Of a DNA stretch of 64,000 nt, positions 55,966-64,000 are shown in pieces. The notes under the pieces are model-generated. The model had not been told where the DNA came from and made no database searches. It worked only from the letters and a program-made list of their open reading frames with translations. A program made the position numbers and the translations under genes. Positions within the stretch are counted from its first letter, which is position 1, and the number at the start of each line of letters is the position of its first letter. The stretch is from Burkholderia cepacia (GTDB lineage: Bacteria; Pseudomonadota; Gammaproteobacteria; Burkholderiales; Burkholderiaceae), in the NCBI RefSeq assembly GCF_001718835.1, contig NZ_CP013443.1:2418001-2482000 (forward strand), read 5' to 3'.

Positions 55966-56559
55966 CAGACCGAAAATGAAGTCAGCAAACCGCATCGAGA
56001 TCCGGCTCGTCGAGCACGATCTCCTGCCCTCGTTCGCGGATCTGCAAGTGTGAGACCGGCGTGGTCGTCCGCGCCGCCATCTGCCATTAGAACAGACCCA
56101 CTGGCTGCGCCGCATCATCCCGGCTGGAACGGACAATTCGTTCCGGTCGACGCCCTTTTATGACCTCCAGCAACCGTATATTGGAGCGGCATGGCCTCGA
56201 TGTGGACGCGCCGGAGCAAGGGTGATCATCGAGGTAGAGCAGCGTATGAGGGCGATCATGCTGCCTACCTTCAAGCCTTCCCGACCTCGCGCGAACACCC
56301 ATCGTCCGGCCCTTGCGAACCACCCATCCCGACGTTGGTCGATCGGATAGCAGCCCGCAACGCACGCGCCATGTAAACTATCGCCTATTGCGCACTCCGG
56401 CTCCAACTGGCCGGTCACGATCATATCGAGGGTTCGGCGCCGCCGCTTTCACGAATCCGGCCGATTCACGACAAGCAACCGGCGGCCCCCGAATGAACCC
56501 CGAACATGCGCGGGACGAACGTTATCCCGCCCAAAACCAACCGATTACGCTCATTTTTG
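55966..56559. other. Gene-free stretch upstream of mutS
   Basis: This 594-base region holds no supported gene. Several short frames occur on both strands without a good start or recognisable family, and they look like decayed sequence between the accessory gene and mutS. The mutS promoter is presumably near 56,480-56,550, though no clear hexamer pair was found. Confidence 0.4.
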
Positions 56560-59307
56560 ATGGAAAACACGCCCGTCAGCAACGAAACCCCAATGGACTC
56601 GCAATCGCTCAAGGGCACGCCCGCCGCGGCCGCGAGCGATACGCAGTCGTCCGCGGCCCGCGCCGTCGCCGGGCTCGAAAACCACACGCCAATGATGCAG
56701 CAGTACCTGCGCATCAAGGCCGACCATCCCGACACGCTTGTCTTCTACCGGATGGGCGACTTCTACGAGCTGTTCTTCGAAGATGCGGAAAAGGCCGCAC
56801 GCCTGCTCGACCTGACCCTCACGCAACGCGGCGCATCGGCCGGCACGCCGATCAAGATGGCCGGCGTACCGCACCACGCGGTCGAACAGTATCTCGCCAA
56901 GCTCGTGAAGATGGGCGAATCGGTCGCGATCTGCGAACAGATCGGTGATCCCGCCACGTCGAAGGGCCCCGTCGAGCGCAAGGTCGTGCGCGTCGTCACG
57001 CCCGGCACGCTGACCGATGCAGCACTGCTGTCCGACAAGAACGACGTTTACCTGCTCGCGATGTGCACGGGCCACAACAAGCGTGGCGTCGCGGTCAATG
57101 TCGGCCTCGCATGGCTGAACCTCGCAAGCGGCGCGCTGCGGCTCGCAGAAATCGAACCCGAGCAGCTCGCTGCCGCGCTCGAGCGCATCCGGCCGGCCGA
57201 GATCCTGACGCCGGACGGCGCAACCGACGCCGTGCCGGCAGGCGCAGGCGCAAGCAAGCGCGTGCCGGCGTGGCACTTCGACATCGCGTCGGGCACGCAG
57301 CGCCTGTGCGACCAGCTCGATGTCGCGAGCCTCGACGGCTTCGGCGCGCACTCGCTGACGAGCGCGTGCGGCGCGGCCGGCGCGCTGCTGCTCTATGCAG
57401 CGGCCACACAAGGCCAGCAGTTGCGGCACGTGCGCAGCCTGAAGGTCGAAAACGAAACCGAGTACATCGGGCTCGATCCGGCCACGCGCCGCAACCTCGA
57501 ACTGACCGAAACCCTGCGCGGCACCGAATCGCCGACCCTGTATTCGCTGCTCGACACCTGCTGCACGACGATGGGCAGCCGCCTGCTGCGTCACTGGCTG
57601 CATCACCCGCCGCGCGCGTCGGTTGCCGCGCAATCGCGCCAGCAGGCCATCGGCGCCCTGCTCGATGCGCCGGCGAACGCGAGCCTCGATGCGCTGCGCA
57701 GCGCGCTGCGCCAGATCGCCGACGTCGAACGGATCACCGGGCGCCTTGCGCTGCTGTCCGCGCGCCCGCGTGACCTGTCGAGCCTGCGCGACACGTTCGC
57801 CGCCCTCCCGGCGCTGCGTGAGCGCATCAGCGCGATCGTCGCGAACGCGGACGCACTCACCCGCGTCGACGCGGCACTCGCACCGCCCGCCGAATGCCTC
57901 GACCTGCTGACGAGCGCGATCGCGCCCGAACCGGCCGCGATGGTGCGCGACGGCGGCGTGATCGCGCGCGGCTACGACGCCGAGCTCGACGAGCTGCGCG
58001 ACATCTCGGAGAACTGCGGGCAGTTCCTGATCGATCTCGAAGCGCGCGAGCGCACGCGCACCGGCATCGCGAACCTGCGCGTCGAATACAACAAGGTGCA
58101 CGGCTTCTACATCGAGGTTACGCGCGGCCAGACCGACAAGGTGCCCGACGACTATCGCCGGCGCCAGACGTTGAAGAATGCCGAGCGCTACATCACGCCC
58201 GAACTGAAGACTTTCGAGGACAAGGCGCTGTCCGCGCAGGAACGCGCGCTGGCGCGCGAGCGCGCGCTGTACGACGCCGTGCTGCAGGCACTGCTGCCGT
58301 TCATCCCCGAGTGCCAGCGCGTCGCATCGGCGCTCGCCGAACTCGACCTGCTCGCCGCATTCGCCGAACGCGCCCGCGCGCTCGACTGGGTCGCGCCTAC
58401 CTTCACCGACGAGATCGGCATCGAAATCGAACAGGGCCGCCACCCGGTCGTCGAGGCACAGGTCGAACAGTTCATCGCGAACGACTGCCGGTTCGGCACC
58501 GAGCGCAAGCTGCTGCTGATCACCGGCCCGAACATGGGCGGTAAGTCGACGTTCATGCGGCAGACCGCGTTGATCGCGCTGATGGCTTACGTCGGCAGCT
58601 ACGTGCCGGCCAGGTCGGCATGCTTCGGCCCGATCGACCGGATCTTCACGCGCATCGGCGCGGCGGACGATCTCGCGGGCGGCCGCTCGACGTTCATGGT
58701 CGAGATGACCGAAGCCGCGGCGATCCTCAACGACGCGACACCGCAAAGCCTCGTGCTGATGGACGAGATCGGCCGCGGCACGTCGACGTTCGACGGCCTC
58801 GCGCTCGCGTGGGCCATCGCGCGCCATCTGCTGGCGCACAACGCGTGCTACACGCTGTTCGCGACGCACTACTTCGAGCTGACGCAACTGCCGGCGGAAT
58901 TTCCGCAAGCGGCCAACGTCCACCTGTCGGCCGTCGAGCACGGCCACGGCATCGTGTTCCTGCACGCGGTCAACGAAGGTCCGGCCAACCAGAGCTACGG
59001 CCTGCAGGTCGCACAGCTCGCAGGCGTTCCGGCGCCCGTGATCCGCGCCGCGCGCAAGCACCTCGCGTACCTCGAACAGCAGTCGGCGTCGCAGCACACG
59101 CCGCAGCTCGACCTGTTCAGCGCGCCGCCGGTGGCCGCCGACGATCTCGAATGCGCGGACGCGCCGGCCACCCCGAGCGCGCCCCACCCCGCGCTCGAAA
59201 AACTGCGCGACATCGATCCCGACGATCTCAAGCCGCGCGAGGCGCTCGACCTGCTGTACGAACTGCGCACGCTGGTCCGGTCGCACGATGCCGACGGGCA
59301 CGCGTAA
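56560..59307 (+). CDS. mutS: DNA mismatch repair protein MutS
   Basis: The 915-residue protein has the mismatch-binding FYRMGDFYELF motif at about residue 63-73 and the ATPase Walker A ITGPNMGGKSTFMRQ at about 655. Walker B is LVLMDEIGRGTSTFDG and the C-terminal half ends with the usual MutS dimer region. It finds mismatches and recruits MutL. The start at 56560 (MENTPVSNE) is one of several; 56593 or 56506 are alternatives. The large opposite-strand frame is a shadow. It overlaps the next gene by 20 bases. Confidence 0.95.
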   Translation: MENTPVSNETPMDSQSLKGTPAAAASDTQSSAARAVAGLENHTPMMQQYLRIKADHPDTLVFYRMGDFYELFFEDAEKAARLLDLTLTQRGASAGTPIKMAGVPHHAVEQYLAKLVKMGESVAICEQIGDPATSKGPVERKVVRVVTPGTLTDAALLSDKNDVYLLAMCTGHNKRGVAVNVGLAWLNLASGALRLAEIEPEQLAAALERIRPAEILTPDGATDAVPAGAGASKRVPAWHFDIASGTQRLCDQLDVASLDGFGAHSLTSACGAAGALLLYAAATQGQQLRHVRSLKVENETEYIGLDPATRRNLELTETLRGTESPTLYSLLDTCCTTMGSRLLRHWLHHPPRASVAAQSRQQAIGALLDAPANASLDALRSALRQIADVERITGRLALLSARPRDLSSLRDTFAALPALRERISAIVANADALTRVDAALAPPAECLDLLTSAIAPEPAAMVRDGGVIARGYDAELDELRDISENCGQFLIDLEARERTRTGIANLRVEYNKVHGFYIEVTRGQTDKVPDDYRRRQTLKNAERYITPELKTFEDKALSAQERALARERALYDAVLQALLPFIPECQRVASALAELDLLAAFAERARALDWVAPTFTDEIGIEIEQGRHPVVEAQVEQFIANDCRFGTERKLLLITGPNMGGKSTFMRQTALIALMAYVGSYVPARSACFGPIDRIFTRIGAADDLAGGRSTFMVEMTEAAAILNDATPQSLVLMDEIGRGTSTFDGLALAWAIARHLLAHNACYTLFATHYFELTQLPAEFPQAANVHLSAVEHGHGIVFLHAVNEGPANQSYGLQVAQLAGVPAPVIRAARKHLAYLEQQSASQHTPQLDLFSAPPVAADDLECADAPATPSAPHPALEKLRDIDPDDLKPREALDLLYELRTLVRSHDADGHA

Positions 59308-60565
59308 GCGCGCGGCGGCCGGCCGGCTCGTGCACGCAGCCGTCGCGCTCGCCGCGGCGGCTGCGCTCGCGCTTTCCGGCGCGCTCGCCCAGGCGGCGCC
59401 CGCGAAGCGCGCCGGCGCGCCCTATTCGTTCGCGGTCGTCTCCGGCGTGATCGCGTCGCCTGCGGACGAGGTCGCCGCCCAGCGGCTGCTCGATGCGATC
59501 GCGCGCGAGCGCAATCTCGCGTTCGTGGTCTATGCGGGCGATCTCAAGGGAGCCAGGGAAGCGTGCCGCGATGCACTGTATTCGCAGCGCGGCGCGATTC
59601 TCGACGCATCGCGCGTGCCGCTCGTGTTCGTGCCCGGCCGCGACGACTGGGTCACCTGCAACACGGCGGCGGGAGGCGGCTACGACCCGGTCGAGCGGCT
59701 CGATTTCCTGCGGCAGACGCTGCTCGCCGATTCGGCACTGCCCGACCCCGGCGCGCTGCCGATCACGCGGGAAAGCGAAGTCGCACGGTTCCGGCCGTAT
59801 CGGGAGAATGCACGCTGGATGCGCGACGACATCGTCTACGTCGCACTCAACGCGCCGGCGCCGAACAACCATTACCTGACGGCCGGCGGCCGCAACGGCG
59901 AATTCGAGGACCGCATCATCGCGAACGGTTTCTGGATCGACCACGCGGCCGAATACGCGAAGCGGCGCGAAGCGCGTGCGATGGTGGTGATGTTCGAAGG
60001 CGATCCGCAGTTCGAACGCTATGAACGCGCGGAACGCTTCGCATGGCTGCGTTTCAACCGGCCGCGCGTGCGCGACGGCTTCCGCGAGTTGAAACGAACG
60101 CTGGTGAAGGCGGCGGCGACGTTCCGCGGCCCGATACTCGTGATGCACGCGAGCGGCGAAGCACTGGCGAACGGCTTCGCCATCGATCGTCCGCTGCGTA
60201 CCGACAATGGGGAACTCGTAGGCAACCTGACGCGCGTCGCGATCGGACCGCGCCGGCCTGCCAGTCAATGGGTGAAGGTCGGCGTGTCGCCGGCACGGCA
60301 GACGATCTTCAACGTGAGCCTGCAGGAAGTACCGAAGAACCTGCCCGTGCCGCCGGCCTTGCCGGCCGCACCGCACGACGACGTCCCGCTGCCGCAGATG
60401 CCGGAAATCCCTGCATTGCCGGCGCTACCCGACGCGTCGTCGGTCGCGCCGCCACTGCCGGGCGACAGCAGGGCGCCGAATGACGCATCAGGCCCCGCGC
60501 CGGCGCCCTACTTCACGGCTCCGACGCAAGGCGCGCCCGCCAGCTCAGTGCAGGGTACGCCCTGA
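59288..60565 (+). CDS. Exported metallophosphoesterase-like hypothetical protein
   Basis: The 425-residue protein has a signal peptide (AVALAAAAALALSGALAQAA). The mature part has features reminiscent of calcineurin-like phosphoesterases (FVVYAGDLKG and FVPGRDDWVTC), but the full set of metal ligands is not evident. The tail from about residue 355 is Pro-rich and probably disordered. The start at 59288 overlaps mutS by 20 bases. Its end overlaps slyD tail to tail by 21 bases. Function unknown. Confidence 0.65.
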   Translation: MPTGTRKRAAAGRLVHAAVALAAAAALALSGALAQAAPAKRAGAPYSFAVVSGVIASPADEVAAQRLLDAIARERNLAFVVYAGDLKGAREACRDALYSQRGAILDASRVPLVFVPGRDDWVTCNTAAGGGYDPVERLDFLRQTLLADSALPDPGALPITRESEVARFRPYRENARWMRDDIVYVALNAPAPNNHYLTAGGRNGEFEDRIIANGFWIDHAAEYAKRREARAMVVMFEGDPQFERYERAERFAWLRFNRPRVRDGFRELKRTLVKAAATFRGPILVMHASGEALANGFAIDRPLRTDNGELVGNLTRVAIGPRRPASQWVKVGVSPARQTIFNVSLQEVPKNLPVPPALPAAPHDDVPLPQMPEIPALPALPDASSVAPPLPGDSRAPNDASGPAPAPYFTAPTQGAPASSVQGTP

Positions 60566-61087
60566 CGGCGCTTCGCCGTCTTCGTCATCGTCCTCGTCGA
60601 CGATCTCGAGCCCTTCCGCGCCATGTGCGTGCTCATGCTCGATTTCGTCTTCGGTGGCTTCGCGAACGTCCTTCACGGTCAGTGCGAAACGCAGCGCCAT
60701 GCCCGCCAGCGGGTGGTTGCCGTCGAGCACGACCTTGTCTTCGGCGATATCGGTGACCGTATAGATCAGCGAATCGACTTCCTCGTCGCCGTCTTCCGGC
60801 GTGCCTTCGAACTGCATGCCCACTTCCAGCGGCTCGGGAAAACGATCGCGCGGCTCGATCTTCACGAGTTCGGGATCGTAGTCGCCGAACGCGTCCTGCG
60901 GCTCGAGCTGGACCTGCGCCTCGTAGCCCGGCTCGTGGCCGTCGAGCTGTTCCTCGATCTTGGGGAACGTGCCATCATAGCCGCCGTGCAGATAAACCAT
61001 CGGCTCGTCACTTTCCTCGATCAGATTGCCCTGTGCGTCCGACAGCTTGTAAGTGACCGACACGACGGTGTTTTTTGCGATTTTCAT
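60545..61087 (-). CDS. slyD: FKBP-type peptidyl-prolyl cis-trans isomerase, SlyD-like
   Basis: The 180-residue protein has the SlyD fold: VVSVTYKLSDAQGNLIEES, PMVYLHGGYDGTFPKIEEQL, EPQDAFGDYD and LDGNHPLAGMALRF. The tail is acidic and has HEHAHG, a short histidine patch that may bind metals such as nickel. It is a chaperone-isomerase in the cytoplasm. Its start is 32 bases from the divergent ribosomal oxygenase gene, so both share a short promoter region. Confidence 0.9.
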   Translation of the reverse strand: MKIAKNTVVSVTYKLSDAQGNLIEESDEPMVYLHGGYDGTFPKIEEQLDGHEPGYEAQVQLEPQDAFGDYDPELVKIEPRDRFPEPLEVGMQFEGTPEDGDEEVDSLIYTVTDIAEDKVVLDGNHPLAGMALRFALTVKDVREATEDEIEHEHAHGAEGLEIVDEDDDEDGEAPSGRTLH

Positions 61088-61119
61088 CCAATTCTCCCAA
61101 ATACAAGTCTCATTATACG

Positions 61120-62340
61120 ATGCGCAACCGGTCTCAAGCCGAACCGCGGGATGCCGCTGCCGCCCCGCTCGGCGCGCCGCCTTCCGATCTTCCCACGCCG
61201 CTGCTCGGCGGTCTTACGCCGACGCAATTCATGCGCGGCTACTGGCAGAAGAAGCCGCTCCTGATCCGCCAGGCGATCCCCGGCGTCGCGTCGCCGGTCT
61301 CGCGCGACGCGCTGTTCGAGCTCGCCATGGACTATGACGCGGAATCGCGACTGATCACCCATTTTCGTAACAAGTGGCAACTGACTCACGGCCCGTTCGA
61401 ACCGGGCTCGCTGCCGGCCGTCACGCGCAAGGCCTGGACCCTGCTCGTACAGGGGCTCGACCTGCACGTCGACGCGGCGCGCGCGCTGCTCGACCGCTTC
61501 CGCTTCATCCCCGACGCGCGGCTGGACGACCTGATGATCTCGTACGCGACGGACGGCGGCGGCGTGGGCCCGCATTTCGATTCATACGACGTCTTCCTGC
61601 TGCAGGTCGAGGGCCGGCGCCGCTGGCGCGTCGGCGCGCAGAAGGACCTGTCGCTGCAGCCGGACGTGCCGCTGAAGATCCTCGAAAACTTCGAGCCGAG
61701 CGACGAATGGGTGCTGGAACCCGGCGACATGCTGTACCTGCCGCCGCACATCGCGCACGACGGCGTGGCCGAAGGCGAATGCATGACCTGCTCGATCGGC
61801 TTCCGGGCTCCGTCCGCAGGCGAACTGGGCGCCCAGTTCCTGTACTATCTCGCGGAGCGTGGCGGCCTGCGGGACGGGGGCGGCGACGACCTCTACCGCG
61901 ACCCGAAGCAGCCGGCCGTCGACACGCCCGCGCAACTGCCTCCGGCGATGGTCGAGCGCGTTGCCGAGATCGTCGACGCGATTCGCTGGCGCAAGCGCGA
62001 CGTCGCAGCGTTTCTCGGCTGCTACCTGAGCGAGCCCAAACCGAACGTCGTTTTCGACCCGCCCGCGCGCCCGTTGTCCGAGGCCGCGTTCGTCACGCAA
62101 GCGTCACGTCGCGGCGTGTGTCTCGACAGAAGGGCCGCATTGATGTATAACGCGCGCTCGTACTTCATTAATGGCGAGGAAGGATCGCTCGGGCAGACCA
62201 GCGAATGGCTGCCCGAACTGGCCAATCAACGCCAGATGGAGGCGAAACGGTTTGTAACACTATCCCGGGCTCCCTCAATGACAGCTTTATTGCACGAGTG
62301 GTATCGTGCGGGCTGGATACGGGTCGGAAACCGGAATTAG
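61120..62340 (+). CDS. JmjC/cupin ribosomal protein oxygenase (RoxA/YcfD-like)
   Basis: The 406-residue protein has the JmjC motif GGGVGPHFDSYDVFLLQVEG (His and Asp of the iron triad) and the second His in LPPHIAHDGVAEGE. Its N terminus contains FMRGYWQKKPLLIRQA, typical of YcfD. It probably hydroxylates an arginine of ribosomal protein L16, using 2-oxoglutarate and Fe(II). The C-terminal winged helix is present and the length is normal. The start at 61120 (MRNRSQAEP) lies within a longer frame beginning at 61075. Confidence 0.88.
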   Translation: MRNRSQAEPRDAAAAPLGAPPSDLPTPLLGGLTPTQFMRGYWQKKPLLIRQAIPGVASPVSRDALFELAMDYDAESRLITHFRNKWQLTHGPFEPGSLPAVTRKAWTLLVQGLDLHVDAARALLDRFRFIPDARLDDLMISYATDGGGVGPHFDSYDVFLLQVEGRRRWRVGAQKDLSLQPDVPLKILENFEPSDEWVLEPGDMLYLPPHIAHDGVAEGECMTCSIGFRAPSAGELGAQFLYYLAERGGLRDGGGDDLYRDPKQPAVDTPAQLPPAMVERVAEIVDAIRWRKRDVAAFLGCYLSEPKPNVVFDPPARPLSEAAFVTQASRRGVCLDRRAALMYNARSYFINGEEGSLGQTSEWLPELANQRQMEAKRFVTLSRAPSMTALLHEWYRAGWIRVGNRN

Positions 62341-62411
62341 TGTGAGTCGCCCCGTATGCCCGTACGGATCAAATTCTGTATGGGAAAGACAACGTATTGA
62401 CCCCGCATTTG

Positions 62412-62440
62412 TCGACGGTCGATAGGAAAGTGCATATAAT
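62412..62440 (+). promoter_or_regulatory. Probable sigma-70 promoter of the Ala-rich lipoprotein gene
   Basis: TATAAT at 62435-62440 is a perfect -10 box. TCGACG (62412-62417) lies 17 bases upstream and is only a weak -35 match. The predicted start leaves a leader of about 120 bases before the ATG at 62571. Confidence 0.5.
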
Positions 62441-62570
62441 TTCCGCCCAAGCCGTAGGGAAGATTCACGCTCTAGAAGTGCATCTCCACCAGCGGCCCAG
62501 GTCGGTGTTGGAGCACATTACCGGTATTGTTTCGCGCTGTTGCTTACTTTAACCATAAAAGGACGTGATC

Positions 62571-62834
62571 ATGAAGAAATCCCTCCTCGTAGCTTCCCTG
62601 TTGGCTGCTGTTGCACTGGCTGCTTGCAACAAGAGCGCTGATCAAGCTGCTTCGTCGGCTGCAAGCGACGCGGCTGCTGCTGCTTCGACGGCTGCTTCGG
62701 CAGTTGCTGGTGCTGCGAGCGACGCTTCGGCTGCTGCTTCGTCGGCAACGGCTGCTGCGAGCGATGCTGCTGCTGCAGTGGCGTCGGCTGCTTCGGCAGC
62801 GACGGCTGCTCCGGCTTCGGGCGCAAGCCAGTAA
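62571..62834 (+). CDS. Small Ala/Ser-rich lipoprotein
   Basis: The 87-residue protein has a lipoprotein signal (VALAAC, with lipidation at the Cys at about 20). The rest is almost all Ala, Ser and Asp with a few Thr and Val, in recurring AASDAAAA-like units. This is a low-complexity helix resembling alanine-zipper lipoproteins such as Lpp. A clear AAAAGGA ribosome binding site precedes it, and a strong terminator follows within 50 bases. It is probably abundant and membrane-attached. Its role is unknown. Confidence 0.75.
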   Translation: MKKSLLVASLLAAVALAACNKSADQAASSAASDAAAAASTAASAVAGAASDASAAASSATAAASDAAAAVASAASAATAAPASGASQ

Positions 62835-62850
62835 GCCTCAGCGTCAGCTG

Positions 62851-62880
62851 AAAAAAACCGGCCCGAGGGCCGGTTTTTTT
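62851..62880. terminator. Strong bidirectional rho-independent terminator
   Basis: CCGGCCC and GGGCCGG form a seven-base GC stem with a two-base loop, flanked by A7 on one side and T7 on the other. It ends the lipoprotein transcript and can also serve the minus-strand MBL gene. Confidence 0.9.
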
Positions 62881-62946
62881 ACGTCTGCCGTTTTCGCGCC
62901 TGTCGCCCGGCAGTCGTATCGGGCCGCCACAGCGGCGCTGCCCCGC

Positions 62947-63723
62947 TCACCCGAGCGCCAGCCAGTCGAAGCCCGTGTCCTGCGTGGCCACGATCACGTC
63001 CTCCCCGTTCGTCCCCAGTACGCCGCCAAACGCCTGGCGGACCAGTTCCGGCAGGTTGTTCTGCTGGCTCAGGTGCGCCCCGACCAAGTGCCGGAGGCGG
63101 CTGCGCTCGAGCGACGCGAGGATGTCCGCCGCCGCGTCGTTGCTCAGGTGGCCGTGGTTGCCGCCGATGCGTGCCTTCAGCGACTGCGGATAGCGGCTCG
63201 CGGCCAGCATCGCGGTGTCGTGGTTGGATTCGAGCACCAGCGCGTCACAGCCGCTCAGGACGGCCGTGATGTGCGGCGTGGCCATGCCGACGTCCGTCAG
63301 CACGCCGAGCCGGCTGCAGCCGTCCATAAAGACGAACTGGAGCGGCTCGCGTGCGTCGTGAGGGACCGTATAGGGCATCACGGCCAGATCGCGTATCGCG
63401 GCCGTCTCGTCGCCCCACAGCACGTGGAGGTCGACGTCGGCCTCGTCCGCGCCGACCGCGCGCGCGGTGCCCCAGCTCATGTAGAGCGGCAGCGACGCCC
63501 GGCGGGCGAGCGTCAGCGCACTACCGACGTGGTCGCTGTGTTCGTGGGTAATCAGGATCGCATCGAGATCGCCGATGCAGAGATTCAGACGGCCGAGCCG
63601 ACGCTCGACCTCCTTGGCGGAAAAGCCGCAGTCGAGCAGCACGCGGGTGGTCGTCGTGCCGCTCGAGGCCTCGACGACCAGCGCGTTGCCTTCGCTGCCG
63701 CTTCCGAGGCTGGCGAATCGCAC
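62947..63723 (-). CDS. MBL-fold metallo-hydrolase (YycJ/WalJ-like)
   Basis: The 258-residue protein has the metallo-beta-lactamase motif THEHSDHVG near residue 60 and LLDCGFSAKEVERRL early, which fits the YycJ/ribonuclease-Z-like branch. Such proteins have 5' exonuclease or hydrolase activity in DNA repair and cell-wall homeostasis in other bacteria. Translation appears to start at GTG (63723), four bases after the bamC stop, so the two are coupled. Confidence 0.85.
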   Translation of the reverse strand: MRFASLGSGSEGNALVVEASSGTTTTRVLLDCGFSAKEVERRLGRLNLCIGDLDAILITHEHSDHVGSALTLARRASLPLYMSWGTARAVGADEADVDLHVLWGDETAAIRDLAVMPYTVPHDAREPLQFVFMDGCSRLGVLTDVGMATPHITAVLSGCDALVLESNHDTAMLAASRYPQSLKARIGGNHGHLSNDAAADILASLERSRLRHLVGAHLSQQNNLPELVRQAFGGVLGTNGEDVIVATQDTGFDWLALG

Positions 63724-63727
63724 GCGC

Positions 63728-64000
63728 TCAGTTCAGCTGCGCGTGGAGCAGCGAAATGATCCGCTGCGCGTCCGACGAGTTGTCGACCTGGCCGTTTGCG
63801 CCGATCACCGCGACCTGCGTGCCGCCGTTGCCTTGCGCACGCACGTTGACCAGGAATTCCTTGCCCGGCTTCGCGGCCGCCGGGCCGCCGTAGAACAGCT
63901 TGCCGAACAGGCCGTCACGCTTCAGCTCTTCCATCGAATTCGCATAGCGCACGGTGTACACGCCCTTCTCGCGGTCGCGATTGTCGACCGTGAAGTTGGT
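63728..64000 (-). CDS. bamC: Outer-membrane protein assembly factor BamC (C-terminal part, partial)
   Basis: The visible 90 residues read through the right edge. They include TVDNRDREKGVYTVRYA and FLVNVRAQGNGGTQVAVIG and end DAQRIISLLHAQLN, typical of the BamC C-terminal domain. BamC is a lipoprotein of the BAM complex. The rest, including its lipobox, lies outside the window. In Burkholderia this gene usually follows dapA. Confidence 0.8.
   Translation of the reverse strand, partial: TNFTVDNRDREKGVYTVRYANSMEELKRDGLFGKLFYGGPAAAKPGKEFLVNVRAQGNGGTQVAVIGANGQVDNSSDAQRIISLLHAQLN

Noticed and set aside
56100..56450. Short frames on both strands upstream of mutS
   Set aside because: No start signals, no family resemblance and mutually overlapping; taken as decayed or non-coding DNA.
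56551..59301. 916-residue open frame opposite mutS
   Set aside because: Its content is arginine/histidine-rich and mirrors the codon structure of mutS; no motif. A high-GC shadow.
62620..62825. Repeat-like DNA resembling a CRISPR or minisatellite
   Set aside because: The repetition comes from codons for Ala and Ser in a signal-bearing lipoprotein gene with promoter and ribosome binding site. No spacers or conserved repeat units. No CRISPR array was seen elsewhere.

Overview
The window looks like a piece of a Burkholderia chromosome, most likely Burkholderia cepacia complex. This rests on high GC and on the type and order of the housekeeping genes: lysC, tilS, accA and cysS; ppiA, ppiB and lpxH; cysE, trmJ and suhB; mutS; and the bamC/MBL-fold pair at the right edge. 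The species call is inference from gene content and protein sequence, not from a database search.

Positions 1 to about 37,400 are accessory. I read them as the distal part of an integrative conjugative element (ICE) of the clc/PAGI-2 type ending at a tRNA-Ser(GCU) gene (37,425-37,518). Part of the conjugation core is visible: TIGR03757, TIGR03756 and TIGR03755 family proteins, a small membrane protein, a TraG-N protein, a DUF3742 protein and an HD-type (MobH) TraI relaxase at 13,983-25,398. Left of it is catabolic cargo: a three-subunit flavin/iron-sulphur dehydrogenase, a polyamine-type ABC importer and a divergent LysR regulator (205-7,985). Between cargo and core lie a secreted SH3-like protein, a 1443-residue P-loop NTPase with a C-terminal PD-(D/E)XK-like nuclease, and a permuted papain-like hydrolase. 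No integrase is visible.

Several genes in the island look like defence. They are the NTPase-nuclease (8,637-12,968); an AbiE toxin-antitoxin pair (19,216-20,887); a PHP/SMC-like ATPase (TrlF family) next to an unrecognised 583-residue protein with a possible HEPN RNase motif (25,547-30,403); and a type I restriction-modification operon hsdM-hsdS-hsdR with a coupled DUF45 metallopeptidase (30,753-37,147). Its HsdM has an XRE-type helix-turn-helix fused to its N terminus. The NTPase-nuclease and the PHP-ATPase/HEPN-like pair are the best candidates for undescribed systems.

From 37,425 to 49,900 the window is ordinary core genome: the tRNA and its terminator, aspartate kinase, a cysS-glycosylase-accA-tilS operon on the minus strand, a TPR/ppiA/ppiB/lpxH run on the plus strand, then cysE, trmJ and suhB. 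A smaller accessory stretch (49,970-56,000) holds a LysE exporter divergent from a MocR regulator with a perfect inverted repeat near its start, an MFS transporter, an orphan small gene, a complete IS30-family element, a possible integrase remnant and a LprI-like lipoprotein-sized gene. Core genes resume with mutS, a secreted phosphoesterase-like protein, slyD, a JmjC-type ribosomal oxygenase, an Ala/Ser-rich lipoprotein with a strong terminator, an MBL-fold hydrolase and the end of bamC.
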